The notes under the pieces are model-generated. The model was not told the origin of the DNA. It was given only the letters and a program-made list of their open reading frames with translations, and did not search any database. From contig CAIVCR010000104.1 of assembly GCA_903904515.1 (NCBI GenBank), forward strand, positions 1-41,806: 41,806 bases of DNA, in the 5' to 3' direction. Of the stretch, positions 8,231 to 16,089 are shown piece by piece. The translations under genes were made by a program, and so were the position numbers. Source of the DNA: an uncultured Bacteroidia bacterium (GTDB taxonomy: Bacteria > Bacteroidota > Bacteroidia > Bacteroidales > Prolixibacteraceae). Positions within the stretch are counted from its first letter, which is position 1, and the number at the start of each line of letters is the position of its first letter.

Positions 8231-9511
8231 TTACTGGTATGCAGGTTCGGATGGCTTTGGCTCACCATCAAAAGTGAGTTCAATAACGCTTAGCCACGGA
8301 TCGGGTGGATATTGAGGCATATCGTGCAGCCATACCCGATCCCCTTTTTGCTCAATCGTTGCGTATTGCCCAGTCGCAAGCAGACAGGCTGATTTAACTT
8401 TAGATCCACACCAGGCTATCGGGACGGTTGAGCCGGGCCACCGCTGAATCAGTAGGTACACTTTATCGTTGACCCGTGTAGCCATTCCCAGGTTTGGCGC
8501 CCCAACAGGAGAAGGACCGGCGCCATAAATCGCTTTCCCGTTTATTTTCATCCATTTACCAATATTACTCAAAATCTCAGTCTGTTCCACAGGGATTACC
8601 CCTTCCCCGTCGGGGCTGACATTCAAAAGAAAATTGCCGCTTTGTGATGAGCACGATCCGAGCAACCTTAATATCTCGTGGACCGGCTTATAATTTCGGT
8701 CATATCGGGCATAACCCCAGGTCCGGTTCATACAAAAGCACGACTCCCAGGGTCGCGGTTGTGCCGTCACTGCATTTTCAGGTGTCGAGAAGTCCCCGGA
8801 AAGGGCAGCCCTGTCATTGATCAGGATATCGGGCTGGAGTTTTCGTGCCATATTGAGGATCTTCTGCGATTGCCACCGTGCAGGATCGTTGGGATTGCAT
8901 CCGTCGAACCATAAAATATCAACCTTGCCATAATTTGAGAGGAGTTCCTGAACCTGAGCGTAAGCCTGATCTGCAATTAATTTCATTGTCGGATCGGAAA
9001 CAGAAACCCCAAGGGGCAGCACTCCCGGAAAATGCCAGTCCATCAGGGAGTAATAAAACCCCATGCGCATTCCTGCTTCATGGCAGGCGTCGGCAAACTC
9101 CTTTACAAGATCGCGTTTTGCACCCGTTTTTACCGATGTAAAATCGGAAACTTTACTGTCAAACAGGCAAAACCCGTCGTGATGACGTGTGGTCAGGACG
9201 ACATATTTCATCCCTGCCTCTTTCGCTTTTGCAACCCACTCTTTGGGATTGAAATCTTTTGGATTAAACTGATCCGCAAGAGCAGCATATTCGTTCACCG
9301 GCACATGCTCCTGGTACATCAGCCACTCTCCGCGCCCCGGAATGGAATAGACTCCCCAATGGATAAACATCCCGAAACGGGCCTCCTGCCACCACGTCAT
9401 ATCGGGATGATTCTGAACTGCAGCGGCCGGAACCTTTGTATTTTGGGCAAATGAATTGCACATCCAGACAAATGCAATTAAGGTCAGGAACAATTTGAAT
9501 TTAGTCTTCAT
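8231..9511 (-). CDS. GH29 alpha-L-fucosidase
   Basis: A 426-residue exported enzyme that releases alpha-L-fucose, for example core or antennary fucose of N-glycans. A signal peptide (MKTKFKLFLTLIAFVWMCNSFAQ) precedes the barrel domain, with WWQEARFGMFIHWGVYS near residue 40, LTTRHHDGFCLFDSK near 107 and KVDILWFDG near 197, where Asp203 is the likely nucleophile. The region PRPWESCFCMNRTWGY with Glu256 is a candidate for the acid/base, as in the GH29-B type, but this was not confirmed. A C-terminal beta domain follows. It lies 163 nt after the GDPD fusion gene, separated by a MITE-like repeat, and 19 nt before the propeller gene. Confidence 0.93.
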   Translation of the reverse strand: MKTKFKLFLTLIAFVWMCNSFAQNTKVPAAAVQNHPDMTWWQEARFGMFIHWGVYSIPGRGEWLMYQEHVPVNEYAALADQFNPKDFNPKEWVAKAKEAGMKYVVLTTRHHDGFCLFDSKVSDFTSVKTGAKRDLVKEFADACHEAGMRMGFYYSLMDWHFPGVLPLGVSVSDPTMKLIADQAYAQVQELLSNYGKVDILWFDGCNPNDPARWQSQKILNMARKLQPDILINDRAALSGDFSTPENAVTAQPRPWESCFCMNRTWGYARYDRNYKPVHEILRLLGSCSSQSGNFLLNVSPDGEGVIPVEQTEILSNIGKWMKINGKAIYGAGPSPVGAPNLGMATRVNDKVYLLIQRWPGSTVPIAWCGSKVKSACLLATGQYATIEQKGDRVWLHDMPQYPPDPWLSVIELTFDGEPKPSEPAYQ

Positions 9512-9532
9512 TGGTAACTTATGTTAGGAATA

Positions 9533-9663
9533 GAACACAGATAACACTGATAATCACAGATTAAAATAAGACAATAATGACGCTGTATTTAAAGAGGATC
9601 ACAGATCTGTCAATTCACGAAAATGATCAGTGTAAATCTATTAGATCAGTGTCATCAGTGTTC
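9533..9663. repeat. 131-bp MITE-like repeat with 19-bp inverted ends
   Basis: The left end GAACACAGATAACACTGAT (9533-9551) and the right end ATCAGTGTCATCAGTGTTC (9645-9663) are inverted copies matching at 17 of 19 positions. GATCAGTGT is directly repeated inside (9625-9633 and 9644-9652). There is no ORF. It fills most of the gap between the GDPD fusion gene and the fucosidase gene, inside the apparent operon. Similar 'ACTGAT...CTGTG' intergenic repeats are common in Bacteroidota from general knowledge. Confidence 0.6.
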
Positions 9664-9674
9664 CATTTTATTAT

Positions 9675-11831
9675 TTATTTCCTGTTTTTTAAAAATTCAA
9701 TTAACCCCTGAGGGTTGTCAGTCTGAATACCATCTGTTCCCCAGCTAATGATTTTTTCCCACTCCTCCGGAGTCTCCTTTTTATCATCAACAAAAACTTT
9801 TGCCTTAGTGGCATGCGCAGTTTTGACAAAACTTTCGGTGAGTTGCCCCATGTCACTGGCCAGGACCCTTGGGTGGAACAGGTTTTCAACCTGCTCAATA
9901 TTTTTTTCAGGACCCGGATCGGGCATTGCAATGCATTTATAGCATAAGCGTTGCAACTCTTTGATTACCTCAACCTGTGAAGCGGGAATATACCAGATAA
10001 TATCGCGCTCCATATCATATTTATGGATAATGGTTAATAATTCAGGCACTAAGGGTTCTTTGAGATCGAGATAGATACCTATCTGACCGCGACACAGCTG
10101 AAGAATATCCTCAATTCCGGGGATCCGGGTATGCATCCATTCTCCGCCCATTTTTTCACCAATGTCGAGTTTTTTAATCTCCTCAAGGGTGAAATCTTTC
10201 ACTTTTCCTTTTGTCCCAACCACATACTGATCGACAGTGGAATTGTGCACGCTTACAATTCTGCCATCTTTTGTCGCCCGGGTATCAATCTCCACAAAGT
10301 CGCATCCGATATCAATGGCTTTTTGTATCGCAGCCAGAGAGTTTTCAGGAATGCCGATGTGTGCGCCACGATGAGCGATAACATATGTATTTCCATGTTT
10401 TGGTTTTGGAAAATACTCCTGGACGACGGCCTTAGTCTTGCCACTTGGCGTTTTTGCGGTGGCCCATTCTGGGACCGCATTGATCGCATCCATAAAATTA
10501 TGAATTACATCGGTATGACAATCTTCCACCCAACCCCCTTCTCTGAGCACATGCCAATGGCCGGTTTGATCACAAACAATACCATCATCACGAATAAAGT
10601 AGGTTATCCAGGAGAGATTTCTAAAAGCGATATCCCTGTATTTTTCACCACCCCCTGCGGCATAAAATATCGCACTTACGGCTCCGAAAGTTGAGTTGAT
10701 ACCACCCCACGGATTTCTGTCGTTATCCTGTTCTCCCACAAGGGTAACCCCGCCAGGACGTTCGCTGCCCAGAATCCGGATTGCAAATTGGATGCATTGC
10801 TCGGCGTGTTCTTTCCACAGAGGGTCGAGAGCCTCTCTCTTCTCAATCAGGTACCTGGCCATGTTCAAGGGAGACCATGCATTGCGGTTATCGGGTTCAC
10901 TATGATCTTCAAAGAACTGAACCCACAGGCAATGGTCCTTGTCTTCAGGAGCTTTAAACTGGAAATTTGTGATCCAGCTCCACAACTCTTCACGGGACTT
11001 CTTTAATTCAGAATGTCCCATTTCAAGTAATCCGTCAAAAAGCCTTAAAATATAGACCATATCCCCGCTCCGGTCACCCCAGTATTCGCCAGTTATGGCA
11101 TCAACCCGAAATGGCCATGGCGAGTGCATTGCATCCCCCTTCCGCATATTTTCCGTCAAGATCTGAGCATTATGAACGGCCTGATCAAGATACCGTTTAT
11201 CATTGGTTGCTTTATAAAGTTCCAGAAGGGCAAAACCTGCAATTCCACCCTTGTCAGGTTCGATTATGTTCTTTCCATGGCGGGCATCATCCTGTGAACT
11301 TTGGGCTAAAGGCCATTCTCCATAGATACCGGTTGAACGTGTAAAACCCGGATACTTCCCTTCATTTGGAGTATTTGCCTCTTTAACAAGATAGTCACCC
11401 ATTTTTTTGGCAATACCGAGCACCTTTGAATTCGTTTTTCCTTTATAAGTCCAATATTTCAGGTAGGAGATTATACCCATTCCATCCTGTGTTGCAGGAA
11501 TAAAATCATTGCGATAAGGCTGGTAATTCTCGTCCATAAAGGTAAAACAAACATAAGCTGGGTAACCATGATCATTCACCGGAGCTTTCATAAACCAGTT
11601 CATTTCGCGTTCAAGCGCATTATCCCATGTGGTCCATGGAGTTAGTTTTGGTCCTGTTTTTTCGTCATCATGAACTGCCTCTGCATTATTATCATACACA
11701 GCATCATGCCACCCGATTCTGGATGGCATATAATTAAAGACGGGCTGAGCCCGCAGGCCACCCTGTACAATTAAAGTAAGAAAGGTGACTTTTAGAAGTA
11801 AGAATAAAAATCTACTGCTGAAGGAATTCAT
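9675..11831 (-). CDS. (alpha/alpha)-barrel glycosidase-like domain fused to a GDPD phosphodiesterase domain
   Basis: A 718-residue exported protein (signal peptide about 1-28). Residues ~30-470 are a tryptophan- and histidine-rich helical domain resembling (alpha/alpha)6-barrel sugar-active proteins (TPWTTWDNALEREMNWF, GGIAGFALLELYKATNDKRYLD, SGDMVYILRLFDGLLEMG, NPWGGINSTFGA). Residues ~485-718 are a glycerophosphodiester phosphodiesterase domain with the classic VIAHRGAHIGIPENS, DFVEIDTRATKDGRIVSVHN and GIQTDNP motifs: catalytic His pair and metal-binding Glu/Asp are present. The GDPD part should cleave phosphodiesters. The fusion suggests action on a phosphate-linked glycan, but this is inference. 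It heads the operon with GH29 and the TolB-like gene, and has the 63-bp element 52 nt upstream. Confidence 0.85.
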   Translation of the reverse strand: MNSFSSRFLFLLLKVTFLTLIVQGGLRAQPVFNYMPSRIGWHDAVYDNNAEAVHDDEKTGPKLTPWTTWDNALEREMNWFMKAPVNDHGYPAYVCFTFMDENYQPYRNDFIPATQDGMGIISYLKYWTYKGKTNSKVLGIAKKMGDYLVKEANTPNEGKYPGFTRSTGIYGEWPLAQSSQDDARHGKNIIEPDKGGIAGFALLELYKATNDKRYLDQAVHNAQILTENMRKGDAMHSPWPFRVDAITGEYWGDRSGDMVYILRLFDGLLEMGHSELKKSREELWSWITNFQFKAPEDKDHCLWVQFFEDHSEPDNRNAWSPLNMARYLIEKREALDPLWKEHAEQCIQFAIRILGSERPGGVTLVGEQDNDRNPWGGINSTFGAVSAIFYAAGGGEKYRDIAFRNLSWITYFIRDDGIVCDQTGHWHVLREGGWVEDCHTDVIHNFMDAINAVPEWATAKTPSGKTKAVVQEYFPKPKHGNTYVIAHRGAHIGIPENSLAAIQKAIDIGCDFVEIDTRATKDGRIVSVHNSTVDQYVVGTKGKVKDFTLEEIKKLDIGEKMGGEWMHTRIPGIEDILQLCRGQIGIYLDLKEPLVPELLTIIHKYDMERDIIWYIPASQVEVIKELQRLCYKCIAMPDPGPEKNIEQVENLFHPRVLASDMGQLTESFVKTAHATKAKVFVDDKKETPEEWEKIISWGTDGIQTDNPQGLIEFLKNRK

Positions 11832-11883
11832 ATTTATTGGTCTTGAAAAAAATGATTGGTTAAATTATTTGGGAACCGACACT

Positions 11884-11946
11884 CAAAAATAGTTATGGTT
11901 ATACGCAATAACTTCTGCAATCTTGAGAAAAGCACATTAAATATTA
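11884..11946 (-). promoter_or_regulatory. Shared 63-bp promoter/operator element, copy E (GDPD fusion/GH29/TolB operon)
   Basis: On the minus strand it reads TAATATTTAATGTGC, CAAGATT at offset 21, GCAGAAGTTATTG, a 14-nt spacer and TATTTTTG (box at 11884-11891). It aligns without gaps to the other four copies; the final box is 52 nt before the ATG at 11831. Confidence 0.75.
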
Positions 11947-12030
11947 ACAGTTGGCAAATGATTACAAGTAGGATACGAATAGTTAAGTAATAAGAACAAT
12001 ATAATGTCGTAATTAATATTTTCCTCTTTT

Positions 12031-12152
12031 GACCTCCCCCAACCCAGACCTCCCCCAACCCCTCCAGAGGAGGGGAGAAGGAGGGGAGAAGGAGGAGGGA
12101 AGGAGGGGAGTAAGGCACAGATTGCTGGCCAAAAGTCTCCCCTTTGGGGAGA
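12031..12152. repeat. G/C-rich intergenic repeat with 11-mer tandem and hairpin
   Basis: GACCTCCCCCAACCC occurs twice with a 16-nt period (12031-12045 and 12047-12061). It is followed by a purine-rich tandem of GAGGGGAGAAG (12070-12080, 12081-12091, then variants to 12110). A perfect stem TCTCCCC-TTT-GGGGAGA closes the block at 12136-12152. Blocks of this flavour are dispersed intergenic repeats in many Bacteroidota; the composition stands out from the AT-rich flanks. Confidence 0.65.
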
Positions 12153-12265
12153 TTTAGAGGGGTCAAAAAGGAGAAAACTGAAATTTCAAGTAGTACATTA
12201 TAACTTTTCTATTACTTAATTCCTGATTTCAATCTGGATACATTTTGTATTTTTGGCCAAACAAC

Positions 12266-12328
12266 CAATATTTAATGTGCATTTACCAATATTCAAGTTG
12301 CATTTGATTAGCAACGCATGTATTTTTG
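12266..12328 (+). promoter_or_regulatory. Shared 63-bp promoter/operator element, copy A (GH92 no. 1)
   Basis: CAATATTTAATGTGC (12266-12280), a second CAATATT exactly 21 bp later, TTTG, a 14-nt spacer and TATTTTTG (12321-12328). The start codon at 12377 follows after 48 nt. A TTG inside the last box would be an in-frame upstream start for the gene; the conservation argues that it is promoter, not coding sequence. Confidence 0.78.
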
Positions 12329-12376
12329 GCGGATATCCCAACGAACAATTTTCGAGATCCAATTAACCATCCAAGC

Positions 12377-15241
12377 ATGAAAACAGCCCGATCCTCTTTT
12401 ATTCTCTTTTTAATTCTAATTGCATTCACCTCCTTTGCCCAAAATAAATCCCAACCGCGCGACTTCGCCAAATTGGTTAATCCGTTCGTTGGAACTGTCG
12501 GTAGTGGAAATACCTTTACCGGTCCGGTTCTTCCCTATGGAATGGTGCAGTTGGGTCCCCATTTAAATTATGATGCCGATCAACAATCAGGCATAATCTA
12601 TGGTTTCAGCCATACCCACCTGAGCGGAATGGCAGGCGGTGGAAACGGGGTGGCCGGGGATGTTATTTTTATGCCGGCACTGGCAGATAACCATTTAACT
12701 TCTAAATTCTTGCACAGCAATGAGACCGCCTCACCGGGATATTATAAAGTGAAACTGGAGGATTCAAATATTACCGTTGAACTGACGGCCACAACCAGGG
12801 TGGGCTTCCACAAATACACTTTCCCCGAATCAAAAAATGGGACCATCGTATTAAAACTTGAAAAAGGTTTTTTGACCGTTGATGGGGATGAGATCTCCGG
12901 ATGCAATAATAACCGGGTCTATTTCGTTGCTAAATTCTCAAAACCATTTAAGAGTTTTGATTGTACCAGTGATGGCAAACCTGTTAAAGAAACCAGTGAA
13001 ATTAAGGGTGATCATCTTAACGGTTTCTTCCGTTTTGACACCAAATCGAACGAACCAATACTCCTCAAGGTTGGTATTTCGATGGTCAGTGTTGAAGGGG
13101 CCCGCAATAACCTCGAAACTGAATTAAAGGGGTGGGATTTTAACCGGGTGAAGGAAGATGCTCAAAAAATATGGAATAAGGAGTTGGGTAAAATTGAAGT
13201 CGAAGGGGGAACCCGGACAGAGCAAATCCTTTTTTATACCTCGCTTTATCACGCATTGATCCATCCCAATATCTATATGGATTGTGACCGGAAATTCCGT
13301 AGCACAAACGGAAAGGTTTATACCGCAACCGATTTTGATAACTATACTAACTTCTCCCTCTGGGACACTTTCCGCGCTCTGCATCCGCTTTATACGATCA
13401 TCAACAGGGAGAAAACATCACAGTTTATCCGCTCTTTTCTCGAACGTTATGACCACAACGGCAGAATGCTGATTATGGAATTTGACGGAGTTGAAGGTTC
13501 AGAGCCTCCAATGATTGCCTACCACTCTCTATCGGTTCTGGCAGATGCTTATGTGAAGGGGATCCGGAATTATGATGTTCCCAAAGCCTATGAGGCAATG
13601 AAAAAAGTGACCAATGACAGTATCCGGCCGGAAAAAGACCTCTATCTTCAATATGGGTTTATCCCTTCCGATCTCAAGGGGCAATCGGTCTCACGAACCC
13701 TCGAATGCAGTTACGATGACTGGTGTGTAACCCGACTTGCTCAGGATTTTAATCAGAAAGATAACCTTTACTTCAGTCAGCGGGGCGACTTTTATAAGAA
13801 TGTATTCTCGAAAGAGGTGAACTTTATGAGAGGCCGCAAAAGTAATTTTGAGTTCGTATCTGGTTTCGATCCAATGGAAACTATCAACCATTATACCGAA
13901 GCCAATGCCTGGCAGTATTCCACCTTTGTCCCTCAGGATACTGAAGGGCTGATTAAGCTTATGGGTGGCGATCATCGCTTTGAAGCGTGGCTCGACTCCT
14001 GTTTCTCTGTAAAGACAGATTATTCAAAGATCAATCTTAAGGATGTAACGGGACTTATCGGTCAGTATGCCCATGGAAATGAGCCGAGTCACCATATTGC
14101 ATATTTATACAACTACGTTGGGGCGCCCTGGAAGACTCAGAAGATGGTCAGGCAGATCCTTTCTACTCTCTATTTTAATAAGCCGGAAGGGATCGACGGC
14201 AATGAAGATTGCGGGCAGATGTCGGCGTGGTATGTGATGAGTGCAATGGGCTTGTATTCAGTGACTCCGGGAATAGAATATTATGTAATAGGAAGTCCGT
14301 TGTTTGATAAAGTTAAGATCAATCTTGAAAACGGCAAAACCTTCGAAATCACAGCAAATAAGAATAGTGAAAAGAATAAGTATATCCGGTCGGCAAGCCT
14401 CAACGGAAAGCTTTATTCCAAAACATATTTGAAAGACTCAGAAATTCAGAATGGCGGAAAGGTAGTTTTTGAAATGGGGGATGCCCCAAATAAGGAATGG
14501 GGATCCAGGAAGGAAGATCGCCCTTATTCTCCGGCTCATAAATTCAATTACGCAAAGAGTCCAAAAATTGACTTTTCAGATATCCTGTTTCTTGAAAACC
14601 GAACGATAACCCTCTCTTCTGCAGAATCCGGAGCCAGGATCTTTTATACTTTGGATGGGTCTGAACCAACGGAAAATTCAACACCTTACAGTTCGCCAAT
14701 TACAGTAACCAAAACATCAGTTCTGAAAACCAGAAGCTTTGTGAAAGGGTTTGCCCCAAGCTATCCCGAAACGGTTCATTTCAGGCAGATTGAAATGCTT
14801 GATCCCGTAGAGGTGTCGGACCTGAAACCGGGAGTAAACTATTTATACAAGGAAGCGGATATGATGAATACGGGATACATGAAGAATCTTCCCGTGCTGG
14901 AGAGCGGAGTTCTGGAGACTTTTAATTTAAATAAGATTAAAGATGACCGGCAATTCGGATATAATTTCTCAGGATATTTAAAAGTACCGGAAACAGGGGT
15001 TTACACCTTCTCACTTGAAGCCAATGACGGCGCGGTTTTGCTGATCAATGACAAACTGATTATCGATAATGACGGTGGTCACCGGGCCCAGAAACTCGAT
15101 ACCAAAATCGGACTTAAAAAAGGGTGGCACCCCATAAAAGTGGACTATTTTCAGCAGGGAGGGGCCAAGAGTCTAAATTTGACGTGGGAAGGTCCCGGAG
15201 TGAAAAGTCAGGAGGTTCCGGCAGAGGTGTTGTTTCATTGA
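12377..15241 (+). CDS. GH92 alpha-mannosidase no. 1 (GH92, chitobiase-C-like, PA14)
   Basis: A 954-residue exported exo-alpha-mannosidase of the Ca2+-dependent inverting GH92 family. The ATG at 12377 opens a signal peptide (MKTARSSFILFLILIAFTSFAQ). The GH92 domain begins at FAKLVNPFVGTVGSGNTF; signatures are FSLWDTFRALHPLY, HGNEPSHH with Glu569 (general acid by family homology) and GNEDCGQMSAWYVMSAMG with Asp611 (base region). About residues 740-805 resemble the chitobiase/hexosaminidase C-terminal domain (FYTLDGSEPTENST); residues ~825-950 are a PA14 domain (YLKVPETGVYTFSLEANDG, LIIDNDGGH, LTWEGPG), probably carbohydrate-binding. It has its own copy of the 63-bp element and is followed by the second antitoxin/toxin pair. 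Confidence 0.93.
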   Translation: MKTARSSFILFLILIAFTSFAQNKSQPRDFAKLVNPFVGTVGSGNTFTGPVLPYGMVQLGPHLNYDADQQSGIIYGFSHTHLSGMAGGGNGVAGDVIFMPALADNHLTSKFLHSNETASPGYYKVKLEDSNITVELTATTRVGFHKYTFPESKNGTIVLKLEKGFLTVDGDEISGCNNNRVYFVAKFSKPFKSFDCTSDGKPVKETSEIKGDHLNGFFRFDTKSNEPILLKVGISMVSVEGARNNLETELKGWDFNRVKEDAQKIWNKELGKIEVEGGTRTEQILFYTSLYHALIHPNIYMDCDRKFRSTNGKVYTATDFDNYTNFSLWDTFRALHPLYTIINREKTSQFIRSFLERYDHNGRMLIMEFDGVEGSEPPMIAYHSLSVLADAYVKGIRNYDVPKAYEAMKKVTNDSIRPEKDLYLQYGFIPSDLKGQSVSRTLECSYDDWCVTRLAQDFNQKDNLYFSQRGDFYKNVFSKEVNFMRGRKSNFEFVSGFDPMETINHYTEANAWQYSTFVPQDTEGLIKLMGGDHRFEAWLDSCFSVKTDYSKINLKDVTGLIGQYAHGNEPSHHIAYLYNYVGAPWKTQKMVRQILSTLYFNKPEGIDGNEDCGQMSAWYVMSAMGLYSVTPGIEYYVIGSPLFDKVKINLENGKTFEITANKNSEKNKYIRSASLNGKLYSKTYLKDSEIQNGGKVVFEMGDAPNKEWGSRKEDRPYSPAHKFNYAKSPKIDFSDILFLENRTITLSSAESGARIFYTLDGSEPTENSTPYSSPITVTKTSVLKTRSFVKGFAPSYPETVHFRQIEMLDPVEVSDLKPGVNYLYKEADMMNTGYMKNLPVLESGVLETFNLNKIKDDRQFGYNFSGYLKVPETGVYTFSLEANDGAVLLINDKLIIDNDGGHRAQKLDTKIGLKKGWHPIKVDYFQQGGAKSLNLTWEGPGVKSQEVPAEVLFH

Positions 15242-15354
15242 GCATATCATTAATGTAAATCCGGAGCATAATTAAAAGTCTCATAAAATAAATTACCTAT
15301 TAACTATTAGGTTATTCAAATAGAAGGATCTGAATATTAATTTTAACTTTTTAT

Positions 15355-15362
15355 TACCTTTG
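15355..15362 (+). promoter_or_regulatory. -7-like box TACCTTTG before the second antitoxin
   Basis: TACCTTTG matches the Bacteroidota -7 consensus TAnnTTTG and ends 15 nt before the ATG at 15378. No convincing TTG was seen at the usual -33 spacing. The box includes the TTG at 15360 that would otherwise be an upstream in-frame start. Confidence 0.4.
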
Positions 15363-15377
15363 AAAAAACATTGGACT

Positions 15378-15626
15378 ATGTCGGTTTCTGATTTAAAACT
15401 TAAGCTATTTCGCCAGATAGATACCCTTGACAAGAGTAAGCTTGAGGAAATTTATGGCGTTTTGATTAATTATTTAAATGGACAAAATGATATTTCTGAA
15501 TGGGGAAAATTATCTGACAATCAAAAAAGTGGAATTCTTGATGCCATTGACGAAATAGAAGTTGGTAAAGGAAACCCCAATAAAGAAGTACTGGATAAAT
15601 TCCGCAAGAAATATTCCCATGTCTAA
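15378..15626 (+). CDS. Antitoxin-like protein of second ParE-type module
   Basis: An 82-residue protein; ATG at 15378 is preferred over an in-frame TTG at 15360 because that TTG lies in a -7-like promoter box. Layout: DLKLKLFRQIDTLDKSKLEEIYGVLINYL, then ISEWGKLSDNQKSGILDAIDEIEVGKGNPNKEVLDKFRKKY, similar in plan to the antitoxin at 6552-6788. Its stop codon overlaps the ATG of the toxin (ATGTCTAA at 15619-15626), the usual coupled arrangement of type II modules. The antitoxin appears intact while the toxin is interrupted. Confidence 0.75.
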   Translation: MSVSDLKLKLFRQIDTLDKSKLEEIYGVLINYLNGQNDISEWGKLSDNQKSGILDAIDEIEVGKGNPNKEVLDKFRKKYSHV

Positions 15627-15918
15627 ACAAATTGTCTGGTCACCTTCTGCTGAAAGTGATTTTGCCAATATACTTGAATACCTCCTGGAAAATTGGGAGG
15701 AAAGAGTTGCGAACCAATTCATCGATTTAACAGAAGATATTCTGGAGCAAATTTCTATAAATCCCAGACAATTTCCGCTGATTTAAAAAAAGAAAAAAAT
15801 CAGAAAGTATGTCCTGACAAAGCATAATACATTGTTCTATCGGGTCTGTAATTCTTCGGTTGATATACTTCGTATTTATGACACCGGACAAGATCCCAAT
15901 ACTTTGACATTTAAATAA
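15619..15918 (+). pseudogene. ParE/RelE-family toxin interrupted by an in-frame stop
   Basis: From ATG at 15619 the frame gives MSKQIVWSPSAESDFANILEYL and continues to NPRQFPLI, then TAA at 15784-15786. The same frame resumes directly with KKKKIRKYVLTKHNTLFYRV, then VDILRIYDTGQDPNTLTFK and ends at 15918. Together the two parts make a normal ~99-residue ParE toxin, including the C-terminal IRKYVLTKHNTLFYRV strand and the IYDTGQDP end. No frameshift is needed; one codon in an A-rich run is a stop. The first 55 residues alone lack the C-terminal strands needed for activity. A sequencing error in the homopolymer or a genuine nonsense mutation are both possible. Confidence 0.75.
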
Positions 15919-16089
15919 CATCCATGCACCAGGACAACGACGTGCCTGCATACATGGTTTCGGAGCTTTATTTACTGAATCCGCCATCTGGCCGATGAAT
16001 TACTGTCTATGATGTTCTGTGGTTAAACACTTTTCAAAAATGAATCCCACTGAAATGTACAAGCCATTAATAAGTTAATTTAATGAAGA

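Larger units (their letters stand above)
11832..12376. other. Divergent regulatory and repeat region
   Basis: About 545 nt between the divergent GDPD fusion and GH92 no. 1 genes. It contains copy E (minus) and copy A (plus) of the 63-bp element facing outward, with a C/G-rich intergenic repeat between them at 12031-12166. A proline/glycine-rich frame through the repeat is low-complexity and is not called as a gene. A further isolated TATTTTTG at 12248-12255 may be an extra -7-like box for GH92 no. 1. Confidence 0.75.

Noticed and set aside
8212..8283. N-terminal extension of the TolB-like protein overlapping the fucosidase gene
   Set aside because: ATG at 8211 gives a normal 19-nt gap and puts the hydrophobic signal close to the N-terminus.
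11834..12166. Minus-strand ORF of 110 residues rich in Pro/Gly
   Set aside because: It runs through the C/G-rich intergenic repeat and copy E of the promoter element; low-complexity, no domain, no signal.
12248..12255. Additional TATTTTTG box upstream of copy A as a second copy of the 63-bp element
   Set aside because: The upstream 55 nt do not match AATATTTAATG or the second half-site; at best it is an isolated -7-like box.
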